Of a stretch of 61,467 bases of DNA, positions 38,559-49,019 are shown piece by piece (positions within the stretch are counted from its first letter, which is position 1; each line of letters begins with the position of its first letter). Source of the stretch: Burkholderiaceae bacterium (GTDB lineage Bacteria; Pseudomonadota; Gammaproteobacteria; Burkholderiales; Burkholderiaceae_E); the NCBI GenBank assembly GCA_021166725.1, contig JAJPES010000033.1, positions 1-61,467 on the forward strand, in the 5' to 3' direction. The position numbers and the translations under genes were made by a program. The notes below the pieces were generated by a model. That model did no database searches and was not told the origin of the DNA. It saw only the letters and a list, made by a program, of their open reading frames with translations.

Positions 38559-40765
38559 GGTCGTTTCCGATCCTCGAGCGCGACCACCGTCGCCTCGTCG
38601 GTGCGGGAAAACATGTCGACGACGCGGCAGTCGGCGCACATCTGCAACCGCCGCGTGGCTTCGCCGCCGAACATCGAGTGCCCGGCCAGCTTGCCCAGCA
38701 TGTTCTCGATCATCTGGCGGGTGCCGAACGGCTTGCCGCACGAGATGCAGGCGAAAGGTTGCGCCTCGTTGAGAACGACCGGTGTTCGTGTCTCCTCACT
38801 GAACACATACCTCGGCTCTAGTGTTATCGCCTGTTCGGGACAGGTCTTTACGCACAGGCCGCACTGCACGCAGTTGCGCTCGATGAAGCGCAACTGCGGC
38901 GAATCGGGGTTGTCCAGCAATGCCGATTCGGGACAGGCACCTATGCACGCCAAACATAGCGTACAGCTGTCTCTTTGGACTTTCAACGAACCGAATGGCG
39001 AGCCTGCGGGTAATGACACGCTTTGCGGAACGCTGCGCCCACGCGAAGTTGCCTGCGCAACGAGGTGGTCGAGCGCGAACTCGATCGAACGTCGCTTGTC
39101 CTCGGACAGCCCGAAGGTAGCGGGTTGCGCGACACCGTCGGCCGCTTCGAGCGCGAACAGCGAATCGGCCCAGTCGGCACGACTGGCATCGACGACGTGG
39201 AAATGCCTGCCCGCATAACCGAGCGCGCCGACCAGCGTCTGCGCGATGGCGAACTGGGCGGTGGTCGCCTCGCGGTACTGCGGAGCGATGCCGGGGGCGG
39301 CGAGCACCGCCACCTGGCTCGCGCCATAGGCGAGTGCCGACAGCGCCACGTCGATACCCACCGAGCCGACGTGGCGAACCGAGACCGGAATCACGCGCGC
39401 GGGCAAGCCACGGCCGGCGGGCAGCCCTCGCGCTGGCCCGCGTGCCCCGTGCGGCGCCCGGGCCAGCGACTCGAGCAGCGCGCGGCCGTCCTCCTCGTCG
39501 TGAAAGAGAATGAGCGCGTTGCGCCCGCCGCGCTCGCGATAGGCGAGCAGGCCCTGCCGCACCGGCTCCATCAGGCGCGCGGGCGTCGGGTACTGGTAGC
39601 TGATCGCGCCCGACGGACACACCGTCGTGCATCCGCCACAGCCCATGCACAGGTGCGGCTCGACGCGAATCCGGTCGCCGGCCGATTCGATGGCGCGCGT
39701 CGAGCAGACGTCGACGCAGGCCGTGCACCCGTTGATCTGGTTGCGCCCGTGCGCACAGGTCTTCTCGTTGTAGCGGAAGTATTTCGGCTTCTCGAACTCG
39801 CCGACCATCGCCACCAGTTCGAGCGCCATCCGGGAACGCTCCTTCTCGCTTCGCCCCGGATGGAAATAGCCCTGCGGCGGCTGATGGGATTCGAACATCG
39901 GCGTGCCCAGCCGCGTGACCGAGCAGCGTTTGCAGGTGTCGCCCAGCGGCTGCAGCCGGCAATCGAACATCGAATCGGCGCGCAGGTCGAAGACGAGATC
40001 GAAACGCTCGCTTCGCTCGCGCTCGGTACGGGAGAAGTCGATCGCGCCGATATCGCCGCAGGCCGCGACGCAGGCCCGGTGCGACCTGCACAGCGCGGTG
40101 TCCACCTGCAGGTCGGCGCCGATCGCCGACTCCGGACACGCCTCGACGCAAGCGCCGCAACGCACGCAGGCGTCCAGGTCGATCGGGTTGTCCTGTGTCC
40201 ACTTCGCTTCGAAGTCGCCCAGCCAGCCCTCGATCGAGACCAGCGTTCCGGACAGCACCGGGAAGGTCCGTCCCGACGGCAGCGTCGCGCCGCCCGAATC
40301 GGTCATCAGCACGGTGGGACTCAGCTGCGACGCGAGCCGTTCGCCCCATTCGAGCGCATCGCGCCCCGGACCGACGACGAGCACGCGACCCTGCGAGCGA
40401 TACTCCACCGCCGGCACCGGATCGATGCCGGCGCCCGCCGCGATCGCGACCAGCGCGGCGATCTTCGGTCCTGCATCGGCTCGCTGCTCGCCCCAGCCGG
40501 CCAGCTCGCGCACGTTGACGAAGCGCACCGGCGCCAGCGCCTGCTTCGCGGTGGCGAGTTCGTGGAACAGCGCCGCTTCCTGCGTGCAGGCGACGATGAC
40601 GTCGTCGGTGCCGCCGATCGCGTCGGTGAAGCGCGAAACCTCGCGCCGGCACAACTCGCGTGCCGCAGGCTGCACCTCCACCGATTCCGGCAGGCCGCCC
40701 GCGAGGCGCGCGCGCGCCAGGTCGATCGTTCCGTTGCAGCTGCAGACGAGGACCTTCGTTTTCAC
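38555..40765 (-). CDS. multi-[4Fe-4S] ferredoxin-like protein of fdh cluster
   Basis: A 736-residue soluble protein. Near the N-terminus is CSCNGTIDL; a Rossmann-like stretch VLVVGPGRDALEWGE follows. Cluster motifs in order: CVRCGACVEACPES (about residue 200), CRSHRACVAACGD, CTACVDVC with CAHGRNQINGC, CMGCGGCTTVCP, CTLCLACIGACPES and CVQCGLCVKTCPEQ. A final C-x2-C pair (CISCGKPF and MCADCRVVD) looks like a zinc or iron knot. At least five clusters are probable. No flavin or molybdenum site is seen. It likely moves electrons from formate dehydrogenase to a cytoplasmic acceptor; the acceptor is unknown. Confidence 0.85.
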   Translation of the reverse strand: MKTKVLVCSCNGTIDLARARLAGGLPESVEVQPAARELCRREVSRFTDAIGGTDDVIVACTQEAALFHELATAKQALAPVRFVNVRELAGWGEQRADAGPKIAALVAIAAGAGIDPVPAVEYRSQGRVLVVGPGRDALEWGERLASQLSPTVLMTDSGGATLPSGRTFPVLSGTLVSIEGWLGDFEAKWTQDNPIDLDACVRCGACVEACPESAIGADLQVDTALCRSHRACVAACGDIGAIDFSRTERERSERFDLVFDLRADSMFDCRLQPLGDTCKRCSVTRLGTPMFESHQPPQGYFHPGRSEKERSRMALELVAMVGEFEKPKYFRYNEKTCAHGRNQINGCTACVDVCSTRAIESAGDRIRVEPHLCMGCGGCTTVCPSGAISYQYPTPARLMEPVRQGLLAYRERGGRNALILFHDEEDGRALLESLARAPHGARGPARGLPAGRGLPARVIPVSVRHVGSVGIDVALSALAYGASQVAVLAAPGIAPQYREATTAQFAIAQTLVGALGYAGRHFHVVDASRADWADSLFALEAADGVAQPATFGLSEDKRRSIEFALDHLVAQATSRGRSVPQSVSLPAGSPFGSLKVQRDSCTLCLACIGACPESALLDNPDSPQLRFIERNCVQCGLCVKTCPEQAITLEPRYVFSEETRTPVVLNEAQPFACISCGKPFGTRQMIENMLGKLAGHSMFGGEATRRLQMCADCRVVDMFSRTDEATVVALEDRKRP

Positions 40766-41382
40766 CCCTGTGTCTCCTGCGGTTTCGCGTTGTTTTCGTT
40801 GGTGCCGTCGGCGTCGCTCGTCATCTGCGCGCCCGGTGCGGCTTGCTGGTCTTCCTGCGGCGAGACGTCGTCGTCGCCATCGCTGTGCGGATCGCCCCGT
40901 CCGGTTCCCTCGTCGGGCAGCGCGATGTCGTGCAACTGCTTCAGCTTCGCGAGCATCGGCGACGGAATCGGATCGGACTGCGTGTAATCGTCGATGTAGA
41001 CGTCCAGGCCGTCCATCTCGTTGTAGCGCGGATCGCGGAACAGTTGCGCGAGCGCCGCGTTGCGCGTCGATCCGTCCACGCCGGGACGCATGAAGACACG
41101 GAAATCCGACTCCGGCGTCAGCGAATCGATCGGCGGCAGTTCGGGCGCCGGCTCGGAAGACGATGCGGGCCGCGTCGCAGCGTCGTCCGCTGCACGCTGC
41201 GCACCGGTATCGCCGGGCACGGGTGCTGGCGACGACGTGGCGTCGCCGTGCTGCGGCAACAGCGACCGCCGCGACTCGGCATCGGCGCGCTGCGCCGCGG
41301 ACGGCTCCTCGCGATCGTGCGCCTCGTCACGGCGACTGTCGTGCTTGCGTCGCGACCAGCGCGAAAGGAATCGTTCGTTCAT
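40762..41382 (-). CDS. DUF3306 family protein
   Basis: A 206-residue hydrophilic protein with family marks FLSRWSRRK at the start, LPPIDSLTPESDFRVFMRPG near residue 90, and NAALAQLFRDPRYNEMDGLDV with IDDY. The flanks are disordered, acidic and Glu/Gln-rich. DUF3306 genes accompany DUF3305 and formate dehydrogenase genes; the molecular role is unknown. Coupled by four-base overlaps to both neighbours. Confidence 0.88.
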   Translation of the reverse strand: MNERFLSRWSRRKHDSRRDEAHDREEPSAAQRADAESRRSLLPQHGDATSSPAPVPGDTGAQRAADDAATRPASSSEPAPELPPIDSLTPESDFRVFMRPGVDGSTRNAALAQLFRDPRYNEMDGLDVYIDDYTQSDPIPSPMLAKLKQLHDIALPDEGTGRGDPHSDGDDDVSPQEDQQAAPGAQMTSDADGTNENNAKPQETQG

Positions 41383-41936
41383 GCGCCCTCGTCGGTATCG
41401 CGCCCGCGCATCTCCTCGCGCTCACGCTCGGTCATCTTCCCGAACTCCTCGCGCGCAAGGAACGAAGGCTTTCCCCCCTTGCGCTTCTTCTTCGTCGGTT
41501 CGGCCACGTAATGCAGGCTGACGAACTCGGCCACCCACGGGATCATCGGCTCGGGCATCGGGACGGGATCGACTCTCGCACCGCCATCCATCCATCGGCC
41601 CGCCTCGTTGTAGCTTGCCGTGACGGCGAGCGCGCGCGGCGGAACCCGATCGTCATCGACGACGATACCCGTGTCGTCCTCGTGCAGTCGCCACTGCACG
41701 AACAGGGACGGCTCGTCGGTGGTCAGGTTCAGGTAGTAGCCCTCGCACTCGTCGAGATGCAGCTGGACGAAGAGTTCGCTGTCGGACTCCGCCGGCTCCA
41801 CCGCGGCAGGCCGCCAGATGCGCGGCTGCAGCCAATGTCCCGTTTCGCGGCATTCGAAGCGCACGCGCACGGCGACGGGATCGATCTCGAGCAGTGGCTC
41901 GGCGCCCTCGGGAGGACGATACTCACGGTCGGTCAA
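41379..41936 (-). CDS. DUF3305 family protein
   Basis: A 185-residue protein. Family features: [20 protein letters not shown] near the start, a beta-rich core [20 protein letters not shown] and [13 protein letters not shown], then [12 protein letters not shown] and [16 protein letters not shown]. It is always paired with DUF3306 in fdh clusters. It is the first gene of the minus-strand fdh unit and is divergent from moaA with a 59-base gap that must hold promoters for both. Confidence 0.87.
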   Translation of the reverse strand: MTDREYRPPEGAEPLLEIDPVAVRVRFECRETGHWLQPRIWRPAAVEPAESDSELFVQLHLDECEGYYLNLTTDEPSLFVQWRLHEDDTGIVVDDDRVPPRALAVTASYNEAGRWMDGGARVDPVPMPEPMIPWVAEFVSLHYVAEPTKKKRKGGKPSFLAREEFGKMTEREREEMRGRDTDEGA

Positions 41937-41995
41937 GACGTTCTCCGCGCTTTCCTGCCGGCATTGCTACCATGGGCCATCTTAGCGATTCAGAC

Positions 41996-43096
<1,101 letters not shown>

Positions 43097-43099
43097 AAC

Positions 43100-43975
43100 G
43101 TGTCGCTCGCTCTCAGCTCCTGTGCCCGTCCGGCCACCTACGAGGTCGATGCGATCAACGAGCGCGGCGAGACGGTGCCCACCGCCATCGCCGGAGAGCA
43201 CCCGCTCACGCTGTACCTCGACAAGCGCGAGCTGGTCACGCTGATGACGCTCGGCGCGGCGCCCGAGCACCTGACGCTCGGCTACCTGCGCAACCAGCGA
43301 CTGGTCGAGTCGCTCGACGAGCTCGCGTCGATCCAGGTCGACTGGGAAACCAGCTCGGTAGCCGTCACGTCGACCTCGCTCGCCACGCGCGGCGTGTCGG
43401 TCTGGGACGACGCCGCACAGGCCGACGCGCTCGCCGCGCGCCTGGCGCGACGCACCGTCACCACCGGCTGCGGCCAGGGCACCGTATTCGGCGACCTGAT
43501 GGACGAGATCGACCGCATCGAGCTCTCCGGGCATGCACGGCTCACCGAAGAGACGCTCTACACGGTCACCGACCGCGTGCGCAGGCACGAATCGATCTAC
43601 AAGGTCGCCGGCGCCGTGCACGGCTGCGCGTTGTGCGCGAACACCGGCGACGAACGCGGAGAGATCCTGCGCTTCGTCGAGGACGTCGGTCGTCACAACG
43701 CGGTCGACGCGATCGCCGGCTGGATGTGGGTCGAGTCGGTGAGCGCGGCCGACAAGATCTTCTACACCACCGGGCGGCTCACTTCGGAGATGGTGATCAA
43801 GTGCGCGCAGATGGGAATTCCATTCCTGCTGTCGCGTTCGGGACTCACGCAGATGGGGCACGAGATCGCACGGCGGGTGGGACTCACGATGATCGGCCGC
43901 TGCCAGGGCAAGCACTACCTGCTCTTCACCGGTGCGCAGCGCTTCGTGCGCCAACCGGTGCGCGCCTGGGCCTGA
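43100..43975 (+). CDS. fdhD: formate dehydrogenase sulfurtransferase FdhD
   Basis: A 291-residue protein that transfers sulfur from IscS to the molybdenum cofactor before insertion into formate dehydrogenase. Seen are the GEHPLTLYLD start, TTGCGQGTVFGDL, the Cys pair in HGCALCANTG and FVEDVGRHNAVDAIAG, then TGRLTSEMVIKCAQMG. It starts three bases after moaA. Its presence confirms that the neighbouring enzyme is a true formate dehydrogenase. Confidence 0.96.
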   Translation: MSLALSSCARPATYEVDAINERGETVPTAIAGEHPLTLYLDKRELVTLMTLGAAPEHLTLGYLRNQRLVESLDELASIQVDWETSSVAVTSTSLATRGVSVWDDAAQADALAARLARRTVTTGCGQGTVFGDLMDEIDRIELSGHARLTEETLYTVTDRVRRHESIYKVAGAVHGCALCANTGDERGEILRFVEDVGRHNAVDAIAGWMWVESVSAADKIFYTTGRLTSEMVIKCAQMGIPFLLSRSGLTQMGHEIARRVGLTMIGRCQGKHYLLFTGAQRFVRQPVRAWA

Positions 43976-43979
43976 GCGC

Positions 43980-44669
43980 GTGCCGCGCACGCCGAACGAG
44001 CGCGCCGACCAGACGCCGTCGAGTCCGGCGAGCGTCGGGCGCGCCCCCGTGGCGACCGGCATCGGTCGCGACGAGGTCACCGGCATCGTGCTCGCCGGCG
44101 GACTCGGGCGCCGCATGAGCGACGACGGACGCGGCATCGACAAGGGGCTGCAACCGTTTCGCGGGCGGCCGATGATCGCGCACGCGCTCGAGCGCTTCGC
44201 GCCGCAGGTGGGCAGCGTGATCGTCAATGCGAACCGCAACGCCGATCGCTATCGCGACTTCGGTTGGCCGGTGGCACGGGATGCCGTCGAGGGATACGCC
44301 GGCCCGCTGGCCGGTCTTCATGCCGGCATGTCGCAGGCGCAGACAGCGTGGGTCGCGACCGTTCCGTGCGACTCCCCTTTCCTGCCGCTCGATCTCGTCG
44401 CGCGACTGGCGGCGGCGATCGACGCATCGGCAGCCGACGGCGAACGCGCGCAACTCGCGGTGGCGCGCACCGGCGCGCAGGCGCACCCGGTGTTCGCGCT
44501 CGTCGATCGCGCGCTGCTCGCCGACCTCGAGCGGTTCCTCTGCACGGGCCGGCGCAAGATCGACGCCTGGTATGCACCGCTGCGCGTGGTCGAAGTCGCG
44601 TTCGACGACGAGGCTGCGTTCCGCAACCTGAACACGATGCAGGAACTGAAGGAAGAGGAGCGCCGATGA
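43980..44669 (+). CDS. mobA: molybdenum cofactor guanylyltransferase
   Basis: A 229-residue nucleotidyltransferase that joins GMP to molybdopterin, giving the bis-MGD form used by formate dehydrogenases. The P-loop-like motif is GIVLAGGLGRRMSDDGRGIDKGL near residues 36-57 (shown as two short parts, LAGGLGRRM and DKGLQPF). Later ATVPCDSPFLP and NLNTMQEL match the family. The GTG at 43980 is the first start after fdhD; a GTG at 44049 is an alternative. The N-terminal 30 residues are not conserved. Confidence 0.93.
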   Translation: MPRTPNERADQTPSSPASVGRAPVATGIGRDEVTGIVLAGGLGRRMSDDGRGIDKGLQPFRGRPMIAHALERFAPQVGSVIVNANRNADRYRDFGWPVARDAVEGYAGPLAGLHAGMSQAQTAWVATVPCDSPFLPLDLVARLAAAIDASAADGERAQLAVARTGAQAHPVFALVDRALLADLERFLCTGRRKIDAWYAPLRVVEVAFDDEAAFRNLNTMQELKEEERR

Positions 44670-44691
44670 AAGCACGCGCGAGACGAACGCG

Positions 44692-45978
44692 ATGACCGCA
44701 CCCGGCGCACGAGCCCCCTCGCTCGCCGACACCGCCCGCGGCATTTCCGACGCCGACCCGCGCACCTACCTTCCGGTCGAGCGTGCACGCGCAATCGTCG
44801 CGGACAGCGTCGAAGCGGTCGCCCTCGTCGAGCGCGTCGCGATCCGCAGCGCGCTCGATCGCGTGCTCGCACACGACGTCGTATCGACGATCGACGTGCC
44901 GCCGCACGACAACTCGGCGATGGACGGCTACGCGGTACGCGGCGAGGAACTCACCGACGACGGCGAGGCGCGACTGCGCATCGTCGGCACCGCATACGCG
45001 GGCCGCGCCTTTCACGGCGCGGTTGCTCGCGGCGAGGCCCTTCGGGTGATGACCGGAGCGACGCTGCCGGCCGGTCTCGACACCGTCGTCGTCCAGGAGG
45101 TCGTTCGCGTCGAAGACGGCTTCGTCGTCGTGCCGCCCGGACAGGAGCGCGGCCAGCATCGCCGCCTGCGCGGCGAGGATCTGCGCGTCGGCGAGCCAGC
45201 GCTCGCAACCGGAAAGCGGCTCACACCGGCCGACATCGGCCTGCTCGCCTCGCTCGGCGTCGCCGAGGTCGGCGTGCGGCGCCGGCTGCGCGTAGCCTTC
45301 TTCTCCACCGGCGACGAACTGCGTTCGATCGGCGACGCGCTCGAACACGGGCAGATCTACGACAGCAATCGCTACACGATCTGGTCGATGCTCTCGCGCC
45401 TCGGCGTCGAGATCGTCGACATGGGCGTGGTGCGCGATTCGCCCGAGGCGCTCGAGCAGGCGATGCGCACGGCGGCGGCCGAAGCCGACGCGATCGTCTC
45501 CTCCGGCGGCGTATCGGTCGGCGAGGCCGACTTCACCCGCGAAGTGATGGCGCGCCTGGGCGACGTCGCATTCTGGCGCATCGCGATCCGACCAGGCCGT
45601 CCGATGGCCTTCGGTCGCGTGGGCCGCGCCTGCTACTTCGGCCTGCCGGGCAATCCGGTCGCGGTGATGATCACGTTCTATTTCATCGTGCGCGACGCGC
45701 TGCTGCAGATGATGGGGGCCACGCCGCAGCCGCTTCCGTGGGTGCGCGCCCGCTCGCTCGAGCCGATGCGCAAGCGCCCAGGTCGAACCGAATATCAGCG
45801 CGCGCGCCTCGCGTTCGGCGCCGACGGGCGCATGGAAGTGGCGACGCTGGGCAACCAGGGCTCCGGCGTGCTGCGCTCGATGTCCGAATCGAACTGCATC
45901 GTCGTGCTGCACCACGACCAGGGAGCGGTCGCGGCGGGCGACGAAGTGGACTGCGTGGCCTTCGACGGACTGCTATAG
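44692..45978 (+). CDS. moeA: molybdopterin molybdenumtransferase
   Basis: A 428-residue enzyme that inserts molybdate into adenylated molybdopterin. Family marks: [15 protein letters not shown] near residue 70, [39 protein letters not shown] and [12 protein letters not shown]. It ends in overlap with the convergent rraA gene by six bases. With moaA, fdhD and mobA it forms a cofactor operon dedicated to the fdh cluster. Confidence 0.96.
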   Translation: MTAPGARAPSLADTARGISDADPRTYLPVERARAIVADSVEAVALVERVAIRSALDRVLAHDVVSTIDVPPHDNSAMDGYAVRGEELTDDGEARLRIVGTAYAGRAFHGAVARGEALRVMTGATLPAGLDTVVVQEVVRVEDGFVVVPPGQERGQHRRLRGEDLRVGEPALATGKRLTPADIGLLASLGVAEVGVRRRLRVAFFSTGDELRSIGDALEHGQIYDSNRYTIWSMLSRLGVEIVDMGVVRDSPEALEQAMRTAAAEADAIVSSGGVSVGEADFTREVMARLGDVAFWRIAIRPGRPMAFGRVGRACYFGLPGNPVAVMITFYFIVRDALLQMMGATPQPLPWVRARSLEPMRKRPGRTEYQRARLAFGADGRMEVATLGNQGSGVLRSMSESNCIVVLHHDQGAVAAGDEVDCVAFDGLL

Positions 45979-46488
45979 CAGCGCGACCGCGCTGAACAGG
46001 ATTCCGTCCTCGTCGGCATAGCACCAGTGCCCCGGGGTGACGGCTGTGCCGCCCACTCGCACCGTCTCGCCGATCGCCCCCTCGCCGCGCTTTTCGCTGC
46101 GCCGCGGGTTGGCGGCAAGCGCACGGACGCCGATCTCGCACGCATCGATCTCGACGGTGTCGCGCACGCAACCGTCGACGATGACGCCCACCCAGCCGTT
46201 GCGCTGCGCCAGTTGCGCGAGGTTGCCGCCGAGCAGTGCGCAACGCAGGCTGGCGCCGCCGGCAACGACGAGCACGCGGCCGTTGCCCGGTTGCTCGAGC
46301 GCACTGCGCACGGCGGAGTTGTCCTCGAAGCAGCGAACCGTTTCGACCGCGCCGGCGAAGCGGGTGCGGCGACCCCAGGTGCGGAACACGGGCGCCAGCA
46401 CGTGCGCCTCGCCGGAGGCCAGGCGCGCTTCGTTCGCGTCGCACAGGTCGGCAACGGCGAACGAAGCGGATCCTGAAGAAGCGGTCAT
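45973..46488 (-). CDS. rraA: RraA-family regulator of RNase E activity
   Basis: A 171-residue protein of the RraA fold. It shows [11 protein letters not shown] at the start, [56 protein letters not shown] and [13 protein letters not shown]. RraA binds RNase E and inhibits it in E. coli; some homologues are aldolases instead. Here a full RNase E is encoded 20 kb away. The start overlaps the preceding cytochrome stop by four bases, an unusual operon. Confidence 0.88.
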   Translation of the reverse strand: MTASSGSASFAVADLCDANEARLASGEAHVLAPVFRTWGRRTRFAGAVETVRCFEDNSAVRSALEQPGNGRVLVVAGGASLRCALLGGNLAQLAQRNGWVGVIVDGCVRDTVEIDACEIGVRALAANPRRSEKRGEGAIGETVRVGGTAVTPGHWCYADEDGILFSAVALL

Positions 46489-46868
46489 CGTTGCGTGATG
46501 CGGTCGGCGTGGTTGCTGATCGTGCCCGGCAGGCTCGCGTAGTACGCGGCGAGATTGCGGATTTCGCTGCGCGACAGCGGCTTGGCCTGCGCACCCATGA
46601 TCGGGTTCTTGCGCCGGTCGTGCTTGTAATCGAGCAGCGAATGTTCGAGATAGTCCTGATACTGCCCGGCGAGCTTCGGATACGACGGATCGATCGGCGT
46701 ATTGCCGTCCTTGCCGTGGCACGCCGCGCAGACCTCTTCGGCCTTCTGGCGGCCGGCGTCGATGTCCTGCGCCTGCACGGGCAACGCGAAGGCGCCGAGG
46801 ACGGCAAGCGTCGCGAACGGAAGAAGGCTCGCGCTCGCGCGCTGGATCGTGGGGGCGCGCATGTTCAT
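46485..46868 (-). CDS. small periplasmic cytochrome c (class I, c553-like)
   Basis: A 127-residue protein with a signal peptide (about residues 1-34, ending VQAQ) and one haem site CAACHGKDG at residues 47-55. The methionine ligand is probably M91 in [12 protein letters not shown]. The motif [21 protein letters not shown] is typical of c4/c553-type cytochromes. It is translationally coupled to the cytochrome upstream and to rraA downstream. Confidence 0.9.
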   Translation of the reverse strand: MNMRAPTIQRASASLLPFATLAVLGAFALPVQAQDIDAGRQKAEEVCAACHGKDGNTPIDPSYPKLAGQYQDYLEHSLLDYKHDRRKNPIMGAQAKPLSRSEIRNLAAYYASLPGTISNHADRITQR

Positions 46869-47233
46869 TTCGACCCGTAGTAGGCAGCGAGATCGGCGAT
46901 GTCGCGGTCGCTCAGGCCTTCGGCCACGGAGGTCATCGTCGGATGGTTGCGGGCGCCGCTGCGATACTCGCGCAGCGCCGACTCGATGTAGCGCGCGTTC
47001 TGTCCGATGATGCGCGGCACGTGGTAGACGCTCGGGAACGACGACTTGTACCCGGGAATCTCGTGGCAGCCGATGCACATGGAGTTCTTCGCGCGCCCTG
47101 CCTCGGCGTCTCCCTGCACCGCCTGCTGGTCCTGCGCCGACGACGTACCCGGCGAGGCTCCCTGCGCCACGGCCAGGCATGGCAGCAGCATCGCCGCCGC
47201 GAAACCGGCGGCAAACAACCTGTTCTTGATCAT
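46865..47233 (-). CDS. small periplasmic cytochrome c
   Basis: A 122-residue protein: signal peptide about residues 1-24 (LPCLAVAQ), haem motif CIGCHEIPG near residue 53, a methionine ligand candidate in [13 protein letters not shown] near the C-terminus and ADLAAYYGS, typical of the fold. It is the first gene of the cytochrome-rraA unit. Divergent to moxR with a 205-base gap in which no gene is evident. Confidence 0.9.
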   Translation of the reverse strand: MIKNRLFAAGFAAAMLLPCLAVAQGASPGTSSAQDQQAVQGDAEAGRAKNSMCIGCHEIPGYKSSFPSVYHVPRIIGQNARYIESALREYRSGARNHPTMTSVAEGLSDRDIADLAAYYGSK

Positions 47234-47438
47234 GGGTCTCCGGCCGTGACGCCGGGCGGCGCTGGCCTTGTAATGTTCGTGGGTGCGCCGATTCTAGCGG
47301 AGTCGCTTCGAGCCAGTCTAGCGCGGGGACGGGAGCGGTGTGGGCAGGCGCAGGCGGACGGGCGCCGTGAATCCATCCCGTATACTCGAAGAACCCCTTC
47401 GACGGGTCGTGTCTTCACGGCCGCAACCTCCGAAAATC

Positions 47439-48281
47439 ATGCGTTTCCAGGGCACCGATACCTACGTCGCCACCGACGACCTGAAGCTCGCCGTCAACGC
47501 GGCGATCCGACTGCAGCGTCCGCTGCTGATCAAGGGCGAGCCGGGCACCGGCAAGACGATGCTCGCCGAGGAAGTGGCTTCGGCGCTCGACATGCCGCTG
47601 CTGCAGTGGCACATCAAATCGACGACGAAGGCGCAGCAGGGCCTGTACGAGTACGACGCGGTGTCGCGGCTGCGCGACTCGCAACTCGGCGATGCCCGCG
47701 TGAAGGACATCGAGAACTATATCGTCCGCGGCGTGCTGTGGCAGGCCTTCGAATCCGAGCAGCCGGTAGTGCTGCTGATCGACGAGATCGACAAGGCCGA
47801 CATCGAGTTCCCGAACGACCTGCTGCGCGAACTCGACCGAATGGAGTTCTACGTTTACGAGACGCGCCAGCTGGTTCGCGCCAGGCACCGGCCGGTGGTG
47901 ATGATCACGTCGAACAACGAGAAGGAGCTGCCCGACGCCTTCCTGCGTCGCTGCTTCTTCCACTACATCAAGTTCCCCGACAAGGAGACGATGCAGGCGA
48001 TCGTCGACGTCCACTTCCCGAACCTGAAGAAGGAGCTGCTGAAGGAAGCGCTCGAAGCCTTCTTCCAGATGCGCGAGCTTCCCGGGCTGAAGAAGAAGCC
48101 TTCCACCAGCGAGCTCCTCGACTGGCTCAAGCTGCTGGTGGCCGAGGACATTCCGCCCGAGGCGCTGCGCTCGAAGGACGGCAAGAGCGTCATCCCGCCG
48201 CTGCACGGCGCGCTGCTGAAGAACGAGCAGGACGTGCACCTGTTCGAGCGGCTCATCTTCATGGCTCGCCACAATCGGTGA
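47439..48281 (+). CDS. MoxR-type AAA+ ATPase
   Basis: A 280-residue chaperone-like ATPase. Walker A GEPGTGKTM near residue 31, Walker B VLLIDEIDKAD near residue 110, and the arginine finger and sensor region ITSNNEKELPDAFLRRC. MoxR ATPases work with VWA-domain partners; such a gene lies at 49013. The start ATG at 47439 follows an AACCTCCG stretch; an in-frame upstream extension is not conserved. The stop lies inside the left arm of a palindromic repeat. Confidence 0.93.
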   Translation: MRFQGTDTYVATDDLKLAVNAAIRLQRPLLIKGEPGTGKTMLAEEVASALDMPLLQWHIKSTTKAQQGLYEYDAVSRLRDSQLGDARVKDIENYIVRGVLWQAFESEQPVVLLIDEIDKADIEFPNDLLRELDRMEFYVYETRQLVRARHRPVVMITSNNEKELPDAFLRRCFFHYIKFPDKETMQAIVDVHFPNLKKELLKEALEAFFQMRELPGLKKKPSTSELLDWLKLLVAEDIPPEALRSKDGKSVIPPLHGALLKNEQDVHLFERLIFMARHNR

Positions 48282-48402
48282 AAGCGCGAATGAACCTACT
48301 GCGCGGCCCGATCTCGCAGCTGCGATGCTCGCCGTACATTCGTACGGCTGCGCTTCTCGCTGCGACCTCGGGCCGCTCGCTACGGTTCCTTCGCGCTTTC
48401 AC
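48278..48402. repeat. 125-bp palindromic element (PAL-2), core related to PAL-1
   Basis: Outer arms GTGAAAGCGCGAA (48278-48290) and its complement (48390-48402); inner arms GCCGTAC (48331-48337) and GTACGGC (48342-48348); the GCGGCCCGA-type middle arms pair with one or two bulges. The flanks of the centre (TGCTCGCC and GGCTGCGCTTC) are the same as those of PAL-1 read on the opposite strand, while the central stem differs but keeps its pairing. It occupies the moxR-GNAT gap. Confidence 0.8.
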
Positions 48403-48413
48403 GCATTGATCCG

Positions 48414-49019
48414 ATGACCTGGATCGAACCCGTCACGCTCGAGGGCCAGCACGTCGTCCTCGAGCCACTCGCGCATTCGCACGTGGAGGGGCTCGCCCGT
48501 GCCGCGGCCGACGGTGAGCTGTGGCGGCTCTGGTACACGTCGGTTCCCTCGCCCGAACGCACGCAGGCGTACGTCGATGCGGCGCTCGAGATGCGCGCGC
48601 GCGACGGGGCACTGCCCTTCGTCGTGCGGCGGCGCGACGACGGCGCGGTCGTCGGCACCACGCGCTTCTTCCATGTCGAGCCCGCTCACCGGCGTCTCGA
48701 GCTCGGCCACACCTGGTATGCGGCGAGCGCACAGCGCACCTCGGTGAATGCCGAATGCAAGCTGCTGCTGCTCGGCCATGCGTTCGATGCGCTCGGCGCT
48801 ATCGCCGTCGAGTTGCGCACGCATTTCCTCAACCACGCCAGCCGGCGCGCCATCGAACGGCTGGGCGCGAAGCTGGACGGCGTGCTGCGCCATCACATGA
48901 CGATGCCCAACGGCACGCTGCGCGACACCTGCGTCTACAGCATCCTCGCTGCGGAGTGGCCTGCGGTGCGCGAGAACCTGAAGCTGCGGCTGGCGATGCG
49001 CGGAGCAACGCAATGCTGA
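48414..49019 (+). CDS. GNAT-family N-acetyltransferase (RimJ/RimL-like)
   Basis: A 201-residue acetyltransferase of the RimJ-like branch: VTLEGQHVVLEPLAHSHVEGL at the start, FVVRRRDDGAVVGTTRF as the central strands and LGHTWYAASAQRTSVNAECK as the acetyl-CoA binding part. C-terminal SRRAIERLGAKLDGVLRHH is typical. Substrate unknown. It overlaps the VWA gene by seven bases and so is part of the moxR-VWA unit. Confidence 0.85.
   Translation: MTWIEPVTLEGQHVVLEPLAHSHVEGLARAAADGELWRLWYTSVPSPERTQAYVDAALEMRARDGALPFVVRRRDDGAVVGTTRFFHVEPAHRRLELGHTWYAASAQRTSVNAECKLLLLGHAFDALGAIAVELRTHFLNHASRRAIERLGAKLDGVLRHHMTMPNGTLRDTCVYSILAAEWPAVRENLKLRLAMRGATQC

Noticed and set aside
47234..47438. TATACT near 47386 as a promoter for the moxR-type gene
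   Set aside because: The -10 is good, but no -35 at suitable spacing could be agreed on, so it was not listed as a feature.
48292..48412. Short plus-strand open frame inside PAL-2
   Set aside because: Its codons are just the palindrome; no ribosome-binding site and no family resemblance.
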